Assembly (NCBI GenBank): GCA_900544685.1
Contig: UQWA01000011.1
Span: 21,272 to 85,271 of the forward strand
Origin: an uncultured Lachnospiraceae bacterium
GTDB lineage: Bacteria; Bacillota; Clostridia; Lachnospirales; Lachnospiraceae
Direction: 5' to 3'
DNA: 64,000 nt
The notes under the pieces were generated by a model. It did not search any database. It worked only from the letters and a program-made list of their open reading frames with translations, and was not told the origin of the DNA. The number at the start of each line of letters is the position of its first letter. The stretch's first letter is position 1. Positions 35,598 to 44,185 of the stretch are shown piece after piece. Made by a program: the position numbers and the translations under genes.

Positions 35598-36887
35598 TTA
35601 TAATAATCCCAGAGACAGAGCCGGAATAAAAGTTATCAGTAACAGAGCAATCAGGAACAGTCCAATCATTGCCATGGATTTTTTTGCAATGTCCATAACC
35701 GAAACTCCGGTCAGGGAGCTGGCAACAAACAGGTTTACGCCGATTGGCGGTGTGACAAAGCCAATGGCCAGGTTCACGACCATGATGACACCGAACTGAA
35801 CCGGATTCATACCGATGGCTTCGATAATCGGAAGCAGGATCGGTGTAAGAATCAGGATCGCAGGTGTGGTATCCATGACCATTCCCACGATCAGCAGGAA
35901 CAGGTTAATGACCAGAAGGATTGCCACCTGGCTGTGGAAGTTCTCCAGAATAAAGGTGCTGATTGCCTGTGGAACCTGCATCAGAGTCAGAACTCTGGAA
36001 AAGGCAGTGGATGCAGCCAGAATAAACAGGATCGGAGAAAAAGTCTTAATGGCTTCCACAAGAATATCCCAGAGCTGTCCGATACGGATGCTTTTGTATA
36101 CGAACAGACTGATAATCAATGCGTAGAATACAGAGATAACAGCAGCTTCAGTCGGAGAGGCAATACCCATGTAGATACAGCCAAGAATAATAACAGGACT
36201 TAAGATCGCCCAGAAGCTTTCTTTCAGGACTTTCAGAAGACCTTTGTCGTGAAGCTTCTTTACTTCAGTATGAATCTTTTCCTTATCTTCTCCATAGCGT
36301 TTGCAGTGGTAAATGGCATAGAGCATCAGAAGAAGCCCGATCATCAGTCCCGGAATAACACCTGCGAGGAACAGGTCACTGACTGATGCACCGGAAGCCA
36401 TACCATACATAATAAACGGAATACTTGGCGGGATGATAACACCCAGGCCACCGGCAACGGTTACGATGGCAGTGGAAAAGGTAAGGCCATATCCCAGGGA
36501 AGTCAGTACCGGGATGGTCATGCTTCCTACAGCGGCAACCGTAGCAGGAGCAGATCCTGAGATCGCACCGTAGAAAAGACAGGTTACTACCACGGCACAT
36601 GGCATACCAGCTGTAAAATTACCGAGGAAATAGGCGAATACATCAAATAGTTTTCTGGAGATACCGCCCTTTGCCATAATAATACCGGAGAGGACAAACA
36701 TCGGAACGGCCAGCAGCGGGAAAGAATCCAGTCCGCCGAACATGGCACGGATCAGGTATTTGGCACCTACAGTAAACGAAGGATCAAAGATGGAAGGAAG
36801 TACTGCGGTAATACCAAGGGTAATGGATACCGGAATGGCAATCACCAGCAGAATAACAAAAATAATAAATAAAAGTACAACCGGCAT
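35598..36887 (-). CDS. dctM: TRAP transporter large permease DctM
   Basis: 429-residue membrane subunit with about 12 helices that couples Na+ or H+ entry to substrate uptake. Typical motifs are FPLLAVPMFVLSGIIM, SGSAPATVAAVGSM and PPIGVNLFVASSLTGVS. Its start overlaps the dctQ stop by one base and AGGAG lies upstream. Substrate is inferred from context. Confidence 0.95.
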   Translation of the reverse strand: MPVVLLFIIFVILLVIAIPVSITLGITAVLPSIFDPSFTVGAKYLIRAMFGGLDSFPLLAVPMFVLSGIIMAKGGISRKLFDVFAYFLGNFTAGMPCAVVVTCLFYGAISGSAPATVAAVGSMTIPVLTSLGYGLTFSTAIVTVAGGLGVIIPPSIPFIMYGMASGASVSDLFLAGVIPGLMIGLLLMLYAIYHCKRYGEDKEKIHTEVKKLHDKGLLKVLKESFWAILSPVIILGCIYMGIASPTEAAVISVFYALIISLFVYKSIRIGQLWDILVEAIKTFSPILFILAASTAFSRVLTLMQVPQAISTFILENFHSQVAILLVINLFLLIVGMVMDTTPAILILTPILLPIIEAIGMNPVQFGVIMVVNLAIGFVTPPIGVNLFVASSLTGVSVMDIAKKSMAMIGLFLIALLLITFIPALSLGLL

Positions 36888-37513
36888 TATTTCTCCTCCT
36901 CATTTGCATTCGTAATAGTCTGCACACGGTTATCTACGCCGCTGCTTAAAGCAGAATCTTCAGCGGAATCCGTGTTTGCTTCAATAAAGGAATCCGGAGT
37001 GTTACGTTCCGGATGTGCAGGGTCGTAGACCTGTTCTCCTCTTGCAATCCGAAATTCAATGATCCAGCGCTGCAGGACACGAAATGCCACCAAAATAAAA
37101 GAAAACAATGGGGCGGCCTGTACATAATACATCGGAATCTGGCAGGCCGGTGAGAGCTGGCCGCTGTGTACGGCAGACATCATATAAGACCATGCAAAAG
37201 GAATCATGTAAACAAAAAAGATCAGCTCAAAGGTATGGTTGATAACCTTGAAAATAGCCCTTCCGCGTCTTGGAAAGACGGCAACGAACTGTTCGATCTT
37301 AATGGAAAGACACTTTTTAGAGCAGTAGCTGACACTTAAAAATCCACTCCAGACAAACAGATAACGGGTCAGTTCTTCAGACCAGGACAGGGATGCTCCC
37401 AGAATATAACGGGACAGAACCTGCACGCCCATAATCAGGGTCATCAGAATCAGAAACAGGACAAGCAGAAATTCTTCCAGATTCTCGTCCAGCCAGTGGA
37501 GTATTTTTTTCAT
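36887..37513 (-). CDS. dctQ: TRAP transporter small permease DctQ
   Basis: 208 residues with four predicted helices; LSWSEELTRYLFVWSGFL is the DctQ signature. The ATG at 37513 has a perfect AGGAGG six bases upstream; a TTG five codons earlier would sit inside that site. The C-terminal 40 residues are an acidic, Ser/Asn-rich tail longer than usual. First gene of the TRAP operon. An inverted repeat TTTCAC-N14-GTGAAA (37548-37573) lies upstream and could be an operator. Confidence 0.92.
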   Translation of the reverse strand: MKKILHWLDENLEEFLLVLFLILMTLIMGVQVLSRYILGASLSWSEELTRYLFVWSGFLSVSYCSKKCLSIKIEQFVAVFPRRGRAIFKVINHTFELIFFVYMIPFAWSYMMSAVHSGQLSPACQIPMYYVQAAPLFSFILVAFRVLQRWIIEFRIARGEQVYDPAHPERNTPDSFIEANTDSAEDSALSSGVDNRVQTITNANEEEK

Positions 37514-37577
37514 AAACAACCTCCTCAAGTAAAATTTTGCTTTATCATTTCACAGAAAAAATTTCCGGTGAAATAAC

Positions 37578-37622
37578 AAAAACACCGACATTTTTAATTT
37601 TAAAGAAAAATGCCGATGTTTT
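37578..37622 (-). terminator. Intrinsic terminator after aroD
   Basis: On the minus strand a stem of about 15 bp (37608-37622 with 37581-37595 region) is followed by a T run. It separates the MFS-aroD unit from the TRAP operon. Confidence 0.8.
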
Positions 37623-37649
37623 CAACTGGAATATAAAAATCAGGTTATT

Positions 37650-38411
37650 CTACAGGGCATTATGAAGAAGACCAAGTACAGTATTCAGGTCATTAACACC
37701 CATCTGGCCAGGTGCAGAAGCCTTGCCTGCGGCACCGAATGTCATGGAAGAACCAAATACTTCACCGCAGAGACGGCTGATCACGCCGGTTCCGGCCATG
37801 GACATAGTGATAACTGGTCTGTCTGCATAATCTGTCACCATCTCTTCGGTAGCAGCCAGAAGAGTCAGTACGTCACGTTTGTTCTGTGGCATAACGGCAA
37901 TCTTCGGAATATCTGCTCCCATATCCTGCATTTTGCGCAGACGGTAGATAATATCGGATTTGGCAGGAGTCTTGTGGAAGTCATGATTGGAAGCAACCAC
38001 TTTTACGCCGGCAGCATGGGCACCGTCGATGATTTCTCTTACAACAGCATCGCCTGTAAAGATCTCTACGTCAATCAGATCTACCAGACCGCTCTTTGCA
38101 GCGTTCAGGTTCAGTTCAGCGTAAGCCTTGTCATCAATGGATTTTTCTCCGCCTTCTTTGGAAGTGCGGAAAGTCATCAGGATCGGAGTGTTGCCCAGAA
38201 CTTCACGAAGATCAGTGAGAACATCCTCTACCTGTGCGAAATCAAAAACACCTTCGAACCAGTCTACACGCCATTCCACAACATCTACAGGTATAGAATC
38301 AAAAGTTTTTGCTTCTGCAATGATTTCGTCTTTGGTTTTGCCAACGATTGGTACAATAATCTTTGGTGCGCCTGCACCGATTTCAATATTTCTTACTTTT
38401 ACAGTATTCAT
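37650..38411 (-). CDS. aroD: Type I 3-dehydroquinate dehydratase
   Basis: 253-residue class I enzyme interconverting 3-dehydroquinate and 3-dehydroshikimate through a Schiff base. The catalytic His is in SNHDFHKTP and the Schiff-base Lys in [22 protein letters not shown] and [10 protein letters not shown] are further family blocks. Its operon partner is an MFS carrier, and it lies next to a TRAP transporter and across from dehydrogenases of the same pathway, which suggests a catabolic rather than biosynthetic job. AGGAGG lies ahead of the ATG. Confidence 0.95.
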   Translation of the reverse strand: MNTVKVRNIEIGAGAPKIIVPIVGKTKDEIIAEAKTFDSIPVDVVEWRVDWFEGVFDFAQVEDVLTDLREVLGNTPILMTFRTSKEGGEKSIDDKAYAELNLNAAKSGLVDLIDVEIFTGDAVVREIIDGAHAAGVKVVASNHDFHKTPAKSDIIYRLRKMQDMGADIPKIAVMPQNKRDVLTLLAATEEMVTDYADRPVITMSMAGTGVISRLCGEVFGSSMTFGAAGKASAPGQMGVNDLNTVLGLLHNAL

Positions 38412-38429
38412 AATATATGCCTCCTGAAA

Positions 38430-39644
38430 TTAGTTTTCATCATTTGCGTATTCTACCATTTTAGTATAACGCAAGTTCACGTAAAGACCAAGGACAACAC
38501 CGACACCTGTCAGAATGATGTTCATCAGCATAACCTGTGATGGCTGCATTTTGGATGCTGCAGTCAGGATGGTGTAGTTACAAAGAGAGGAAGCAATCAT
38601 AACGAGGGCAGTAACGGTACCTTTGATCTTAGGAAACAGCATGTTGCATACGGAGGTTGCGATTTGCAGAAGTCCGCCTGCACCGGCCCATCCGATCAGG
38701 AATGCACCTGCGGTCATGGTAGTCTGGCTTGGGCTTACCAGTACAACGATCATAGTTACCAGGCAGATTACCGGATATGCAACGATAAAACGTACATCTT
38801 TGATTTTTCTGGTAAGGAATGCAGTTACGATCAGAGCCAGCATAGTTCCGGCAGAATAGTAAGTCTGCATAATGGATGGATTTGCCCATCCTGCGTTTTC
38901 TTTTGCAAAGTTCTGTGCACAGTTCAGCCAGAGCTGGAAGGTACCGGTACAGGTGAATCCGATCAGGATCATAGCGATAGATTCCAGTGAAAAATGAGTA
39001 TGTTTCAGGCTAGCAATCAGACCTTCTTTTTTACCGGCTGCTTTCTGATCTGCATCAGGAAGCGGGAATAAAAATACCAGAACCAGAAGAACAATATAGC
39101 AGATACCACAGGCGAAGAATAATGGGTTGTAAGATGTCAGTCCTGCAGCAGTTGTGGTAACAGCCATGCCAAGTGCAAACGGCAGAAGCATCTGTGCGAT
39201 TGCGATAAAGAATTTAATACCCATGGTAGCAACGCCAGGTGCTTTGTAAATAATTTCGCCTACTGCCGGGTAAATACCGGTATCCAGGAAAGAGTTGGCA
39301 ATACCGCCGATGATTGCGCACACGTAAGCAATCGTATAACCGCCGTTGGTGCCAGCGTTAAATGCAAGTGCAAGGCCGATCAGATATACGGCATAAGAAG
39401 CACTTCCGATTGCAGTGGAAATACGGCGGCCCAGTTTGTCGGACAGAGGTCCTGCAAATGGAAGGGCAATCAGACGTCCCAGACCCAGTGCTGCGGAAAT
39501 CGCAGTGATCGCCATGGCTTCCACACCCCAGGATGCTGCCAGGGCATCTTTAATGACAGCCTGTCCAAGAATAGAGCAGCCGATACCGTGAATGAAATAA
39601 TTTAAGTACAGGATCAGCGCACTTGGTAAATACTTTTTGTTCAT
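38430..39644 (-). CDS. Major facilitator transporter, probable hydroaromatic acid carrier
   Basis: 404 residues with 12 predicted helices. The loop after helix 2 reads GPLSDKLGRRIS, a standard MFS motif. It is upstream of aroD on the same strand (18 bases apart) and divergent from a LysR regulator, so a substrate such as quinate, shikimate or a product to be exported is inferred. It has AAGGAG before the ATG. Confidence 0.9.
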   Translation of the reverse strand: MNKKYLPSALILYLNYFIHGIGCSILGQAVIKDALAASWGVEAMAITAISAALGLGRLIALPFAGPLSDKLGRRISTAIGSASYAVYLIGLALAFNAGTNGGYTIAYVCAIIGGIANSFLDTGIYPAVGEIIYKAPGVATMGIKFFIAIAQMLLPFALGMAVTTTAAGLTSYNPLFFACGICYIVLLVLVFLFPLPDADQKAAGKKEGLIASLKHTHFSLESIAMILIGFTCTGTFQLWLNCAQNFAKENAGWANPSIMQTYYSAGTMLALIVTAFLTRKIKDVRFIVAYPVICLVTMIVVLVSPSQTTMTAGAFLIGWAGAGGLLQIATSVCNMLFPKIKGTVTALVMIASSLCNYTILTAASKMQPSQVMLMNIILTGVGVVLGLYVNLRYTKMVEYANDEN

Positions 39645-39697
39645 GGTGTTTTGTCTCCTTTGAAAAATTCTTTTTGCAATTGATTTACTTTTGTTCC

Positions 39698-39708
39698 GTC
39701 ACAAACAA
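39698..39708. promoter_or_regulatory. Shared GTCACAAACAA site, MFS-aroD side
   Basis: The 11-mer GTCACAAACAA lies 54 bases upstream of the MFS gene and recurs exactly at 40883-40893 in front of the flavoenzyme gene. Both genes flank the LysR regulator, which makes this a candidate binding site. The rest of the 283-base gap 39645-39927 contains an inverted repeat AGAAAGCGTTA/TAACGTTCT around 39724-39748 and a TATAAT at 39753-39758. Confidence 0.45.
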
Positions 39709-39927
39709 TGGAAATCAAATTCAGAAAGCGTTAAAAAAATAACGTTCTGTATTATAATAACAGATAAAACAGGGATTGGTCTAATACCTATAAAGCAAAA
39801 AATTAATGCACCCAGTGTATTGATATGATACTATAAAATATGAAAAGATATTCCTGCTCGCGGAAATTGCGGAGGCCTCGTGGCAGTGAGACAATTTGCA
39901 GGCGAAAAAAGCCAAGGAGAGTAAAAT

Positions 39928-40857
39928 ATGACATTCAATCAGATTCAGTATTTTCAAAAAGTAGCCCGTCTGGAGAATTACCATCAGGCGGCAGAAGAGT
40001 TGTATATTTCACAGCCATCTTTGAGCCGTGCGATAGCATCCCTTGAAACGGAACTGGGTGTTTTTCTGTTTGAAAAAAAGGGCCGGGGAGTGGTGTTGAC
40101 CAAAGCCGGACGTCTTTTCCTGGAATATGCAGAACGTATTCTGGCAGAGTGCGATGCAGCAACTGCAAAAATGCAGGAGCTGGCAACAGGAAGCGGAAAG
40201 ATTGATATTGGCTATGTTTTTCCACTGGCAGGGCATTATATTCCTCATAAAGTAAAGAAATTTCTGGAACTTCCGGAAAATAAAAAAGTAGTATTTAATT
40301 TTTTCCAGAATCATACATCGGCAATTTCCAAAAAAGTAAAAATGGGTGAACTGGATGTGGGATTCGGCGGCTGTATGGAGGGGGATGAATTTGAAACTTT
40401 CCCGGTGGTGGACCAGGAGATGGTGATTATTACTCCGAAAGAACATCCATTAAGTGAAAGAAAAAGTATCTCGGTTACAGAACTGGGAAATTATCCGATT
40501 ATCGGATACGACCGGGATTCCTGGATGGGGACACACTCTCAGTTCTTCTATAAGAAGTATAATATAAAGCCAGATATCATTGTGGAATGTCCGGATGAAT
40601 ACAACATAGTTGCGTTGGTAAAAGAGAATTTTGGTATTGCGTTTCTTCCGAAGACAGACATTCTGGATGATGAGGGAATCGTCATTCATTCTATTGAAGA
40701 TGTAGAGATTGTGCATCAGATCTTTATGTTCTGGATGAAGAATCGTTACCATCTGCCTGCAGTAGAGCGTTTTATACAATATATGAAGCAGCAGGCGCAG
40801 GAAGAAAATGATAGCAAGAATGCATTGAAAATTTACTTGAAAGATATTTTTAATTAG
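39928..40857 (+). CDS. LysR-family transcriptional regulator
   Basis: 309 residues: winged helix at 1-60 (QIQYFQKVARLENYHQAAEELYISQPSLSRAIASLE) and a C-terminal effector-binding domain from about 90. LysR proteins usually regulate a divergent target in response to a pathway metabolite. Here the divergent genes are MFS-aroD and the downstream ones are a flavoenzyme and two aroE paralogues, so a hydroaromatic acid is the likely inducer. AAGGAGAG is the ribosome binding site. Confidence 0.94.
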   Translation: MTFNQIQYFQKVARLENYHQAAEELYISQPSLSRAIASLETELGVFLFEKKGRGVVLTKAGRLFLEYAERILAECDAATAKMQELATGSGKIDIGYVFPLAGHYIPHKVKKFLELPENKKVVFNFFQNHTSAISKKVKMGELDVGFGGCMEGDEFETFPVVDQEMVIITPKEHPLSERKSISVTELGNYPIIGYDRDSWMGTHSQFFYKKYNIKPDIIVECPDEYNIVALVKENFGIAFLPKTDILDDEGIVIHSIEDVEIVHQIFMFWMKNRYHLPAVERFIQYMKQQAQEENDSKNALKIYLKDIFN

Positions 40858-40882
40858 AAAAAATACGGTGTATGATAAATCT

Positions 40883-40893
40883 GTCACAAACAA
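40883..40893. promoter_or_regulatory. Shared GTCACAAACAA site, flavoenzyme side
   Basis: Exact second copy of the 11-mer found at 39698-39708, here 66 bases upstream of the flavoenzyme start. Confidence 0.45.
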
Positions 40894-40958
40894 AGAATAA
40901 GAAATGAACAAATGATTTTTCAGAAGGCAAACTATCGAAGAAGTGTGAGGGGTATATC

Positions 40959-42980
40959 ATGCAAACCAAGTATAAGAAAATATTTGAACCAATTACGGTA
41001 AAACGTACTACCATTAAGAACCGTATTGCCATGACACCAATGGGAACCAACTATGGTGAAACAAGCGGTGAGATGAGTAACCGTCATATGAATTATTATT
41101 CACTGCGTGCCAAAGGTGGTGTTGGTCTGATTATTCTGGAGAATGCCAATGTGGAATATCCGGTAGGTTCCAACGGAACCAGCCAGATTCGTATTGACCA
41201 TGACAGTTTTATGCCACGTTATTATCAACTGGTTGAGAATCTTCACAAAAATGGTGCGACAGTAGCTATTCAGATTAACCATGCAGGTGCATCTGCATCT
41301 TCAGCAAGAACCGGAATGGAGACTGTGTCTTCTTCCAATATTCCTACGAAGGTCGGCGGTGAGATTCCGCGTCCAATGACAAAGGAAGAGATTCTGACTA
41401 CCGTAAAAAAATACGGAGAAGCAGCAAAGCGTGTACAGGCAATCGGGTTTGATGCAGTGGAGATTCACTGTGGACATTCCTATCTGATGAGTCAGTTCAT
41501 TTCTCCATATTATAACAAGAGGACAGATGAATTCGGAGGATCTGTAGAGAATCGTCTTCGTTTTCCGCGTATGGTACTGGAAGAAGTCAGAAAAAATGTG
41601 GGACCATGGTTTCCGATTATTGTGCGTATCTCTGCTGAGGAACGTGTTCCGGGTGGAAATACACTGGAAGATACCTTGGAGTATCTGGAATACCTGGATG
41701 AATTCGTGGATATGTATGATGTATCCTGTGGCCTGAACCCATCCCTTCAGTATCAGATCGATTCCAACTATCTGCCGGATGGATGGCGTTCATACATGGC
41801 AAGAGCCGTAAAAGACAAATTCAAAAAGCCGGTTATCAATGCAGGTAACTACAGAGATCCGGAAATAGTAGAAAAGATTCTGGAAAGCGGAGATGTGGAT
41901 ATCGTCGGAATGGGACGTGGACTGATTGCAGATCCGGACTGGGTAAAGAAAGTACAGAACGGCGATGTGGATGTAATTCGTAAATGTATCTCCTGTAACG
42001 TTGGATGTGCAGGAAACCGTATCGGTGTAAACCGTCCGATCCGTTGTACGGTCAATCCGGCCGTACCGGAAGGTGATATTTATAAGAAGCTGAAAATCAA
42101 TAAGAACTGTAATGTCGTTGTAGTCGGTGGTGGAACAGCAGGTCTGGAAGCAGCCTGTACAGCGGCAGAAGTGGGATGCAATGTCTTCCTTATGGAGAAA
42201 AAGGATCACTTGGGTGGTCTGTCTACCTTTATTTCAGATCTTCCAAGCAAAACACGTATGAAAGACTTCCCGAAATATCTGGAAGCTCGTGCAGCAAGAC
42301 TGAAGAACCTTTATGTTTTCCTGAATACAGAAGCAACCGTAGACATGATCAAGCAGTTCAAGCCTGACATTGTGGTAAATGCCACCGGTTCTGTGCCACT
42401 GGTACCTCCAATCAAGGGACTGGTAGAGAACATCGAAGCAGGCAATGTAGCAACGATTTTTGATATGATCAACAACCTGAATGCCGGAAAATATCCGGAT
42501 GATTTCTGCAAGGGCAAGAAAGTCGTCGTAGTCGGAGGTGGTTCCGTTGGTCTGGACGTGATCGAATACTTTGCTCCACGTGGTGCTGAGTGCTCTATCG
42601 TAGATATGCTGCCACAGATAGGTATGCTGGCAGACCCGATCACCAAATGCTCCATGCGTGAAACACATGACAAATACCATGTAAAAGAGTATGTGAACAC
42701 TGCTCTTCAGGAAGTAAAAGAAAATGCATTTACCGTAAAACTTCCGGACGGCGAAGTAAAGGATCTGGAATTTGATCTTGGATTCAACTGTCTGGGTATG
42801 AGATCCAATAATCCGCTTCTCCCGAAGCTTCAGGAAGCATTTGAAGATACAGACACTTACGTATATGTGATCGGTGATTCTGTACGTGCCCGCCGTATCA
42901 TGGAGGGAACCATGGACGGGCGTGCCATCTTAAACGTACTGGAATCACAGGGATTCATTGCACTGGATCCGCTGGAGTAA
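40959..42980 (+). CDS. FMN/[4Fe-4S]/FAD oxidoreductase of the 2,4-dienoyl-CoA reductase/enoate reductase type
   Basis: 673 residues. An Old Yellow Enzyme TIM barrel (about 8-340) has the signature HCGHSYLMSQFISPYYNKR and TDEFGGSVENR. Cys343, Cys346, Cys350 and Cys363 form a C-x2-C-x3-C-x12-C cluster site, followed by an FAD-binding domain (VVVGGGTAGLEAA near 386) and an NAD(P)H-binding domain (VVVVGGGSVGLDV). Such three-cofactor enzymes reduce activated C=C bonds or act on steroid and aromatic substrates. Flanked by LysR and aroE genes, it may reduce the ring double bond of 3-dehydroshikimate or shikimate; that substrate is inference. AroE paralogue 1 follows after 29 bases. A GTGAGGGG ribosome binding site precedes the ATG. 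Confidence 0.92.
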   Translation: MQTKYKKIFEPITVKRTTIKNRIAMTPMGTNYGETSGEMSNRHMNYYSLRAKGGVGLIILENANVEYPVGSNGTSQIRIDHDSFMPRYYQLVENLHKNGATVAIQINHAGASASSARTGMETVSSSNIPTKVGGEIPRPMTKEEILTTVKKYGEAAKRVQAIGFDAVEIHCGHSYLMSQFISPYYNKRTDEFGGSVENRLRFPRMVLEEVRKNVGPWFPIIVRISAEERVPGGNTLEDTLEYLEYLDEFVDMYDVSCGLNPSLQYQIDSNYLPDGWRSYMARAVKDKFKKPVINAGNYRDPEIVEKILESGDVDIVGMGRGLIADPDWVKKVQNGDVDVIRKCISCNVGCAGNRIGVNRPIRCTVNPAVPEGDIYKKLKINKNCNVVVVGGGTAGLEAACTAAEVGCNVFLMEKKDHLGGLSTFISDLPSKTRMKDFPKYLEARAARLKNLYVFLNTEATVDMIKQFKPDIVVNATGSVPLVPPIKGLVENIEAGNVATIFDMINNLNAGKYPDDFCKGKKVVVVGGGSVGLDVIEYFAPRGAECSIVDMLPQIGMLADPITKCSMRETHDKYHVKEYVNTALQEVKENAFTVKLPDGEVKDLEFDLGFNCLGMRSNNPLLPKLQEAFEDTDTYVYVIGDSVRARRIMEGTMDGRAILNVLESQGFIALDPLE

Positions 42981-43009
42981 GATAAACAGAAAGAAAAGAG
43001 GAAAGTATT

Positions 43010-43897
43010 ATGCCAAACATTACAGGACATACAGAATTAGTAGGACTGATGGCTTATCCAATCCGCCACAGCCAGTCACCATCCACACACAACCTTGCAT
43101 ACGACAAAAACGGCGATGATGTCATCCAGCTTGCTTTTGAAGTAGACAATGATTCCTTAAAAGATGCCGTACAGGCAATCCGTGCACTGAAGATGCTGGG
43201 ATCCAACATCTCCATGCCAAACAAGACAGTTGTACATCAGTATCTGGATGAGGTAGACGAAGCAGCAAGACTGTGCGGAGCAATCAATACTGTTGTTAAT
43301 ACCCGTGACGAGAATGGTAATGTAACAGGAAAACTGAAAGGTTACAATACAGACGGTATGGGATACTGGCAGGGAATCAAAGAAGAAGGCATTGACTTCA
43401 AGGGAATGAAGATGGTTCTGATCGGAACCGGCGGAGCTGCTACTGCAATTGCAGTACGTGGTGCCCTGGATGGTCTGGGAGAACTGGCAATTTTCAATAT
43501 CAAAGATAAATTCTATGCACGTGGAGAAGAGATCGTAGAGACCATCAACAAGAATACGAACTGCAAGGCATCTATGCATGATCTGGCAGACAAAGATCTT
43601 CTGAAGAAACTGATGCAGGAAGCTGACATCTTCTGTGATGCAACAGGAGTTGGCATGCATCCACTGGAAGACTTATCCAATATTCCGGATCCTTCTTATT
43701 TCAAGAAAGACCTGATTGTAACAGATACCGTATATGCACCACGTGAAACGGTTATGATGAAACAGGCAAAAGAAGCAGGATGCACCAGAGTATACAACGG
43801 AATGAGCATGATGCTGTTCCAGGCTTTAATTGCTATTGAACTGTATACAGGAAAATCTACACCGGTAGATTATATGAAAGAGAAACTTGGTATCTAA
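43010..43897 (+). CDS. aroE: Shikimate/quinate dehydrogenase paralogue 1
   Basis: 295-residue AroE-family dehydrogenase. The substrate-binding Ser pair is in HSQSPSTHN (Ser21, Ser23); the catalytic Lys is in SMPNKTVV and the Asp in YNTDGMGY. The nucleotide site GTGGAATAIA is followed by IFNIKDKF, lacking the Arg that in biosynthetic AroE (NRT/NRS) holds the NADP phosphate, so NAD and a catabolic role are likely. It is co-directional with the flavoenzyme (29 bases) and has a paralogue 290 bases downstream sharing an ITGHT N terminus. Confidence 0.92.
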   Translation: MPNITGHTELVGLMAYPIRHSQSPSTHNLAYDKNGDDVIQLAFEVDNDSLKDAVQAIRALKMLGSNISMPNKTVVHQYLDEVDEAARLCGAINTVVNTRDENGNVTGKLKGYNTDGMGYWQGIKEEGIDFKGMKMVLIGTGGAATAIAVRGALDGLGELAIFNIKDKFYARGEEIVETINKNTNCKASMHDLADKDLLKKLMQEADIFCDATGVGMHPLEDLSNIPDPSYFKKDLIVTDTVYAPRETVMMKQAKEAGCTRVYNGMSMMLFQALIAIELYTGKSTPVDYMKEKLGI

Positions 43898-43987
43898 CAA
43901 TACCTCCAAATAGATAACAAGCGCCAGAGCAATGTAACGGGCTTCACACCGCACATGCTCACAATTTGGTAAATTGTAACAACGGAG

Positions 43988-44023
43988 ACACCTGTCGGTT
44001 CTGAATCAGTCGGCAGGTGTTTC
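43988..44023 (+). terminator. Probable terminator between the two aroE genes
   Basis: A 10-bp stem (43988-43997 with 44011-44020) is followed by TTTCT. The T run is short, so termination may be partial. The rest of the gap 43898-44185 holds only the promoter listed next. Confidence 0.55.
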
Positions 44024-44104
44024 TGCGTGTTAAGTAACTGTTCAGAGCCGACCTCCAAAATGCTACGCATTTCATCGTTAAGAAAAAATCAAATTTAGTT
44101 TTTC

Positions 44105-44133
44105 TTGCTTTACAGTGCTAAATCGTGTATACT
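44105..44133 (+). promoter_or_regulatory. Promoter of aroE paralogue 2
   Basis: TTGCTT at 44105-44110 and TATACT at 44128-44133 are 17 bases apart, 53 bases upstream of the start codon. Confidence 0.65.
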
Positions 44134-44185
44134 TGACGTAGTTCAATTCAACAGGACGAATTTTGAACAGAAAGGAATTGAAATT

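Noticed and set aside
35539..36203. Plus-strand frames opposite dctM and dctP
   Set aside because: Mirror frames of convincing TRAP transporter genes, lacking any family motif.
43898..44185. Search of this gap for a tRNA or riboswitch
   Set aside because: Only a hairpin with a short T run and a promoter were found; no cloverleaf or known aptamer core was recognised.
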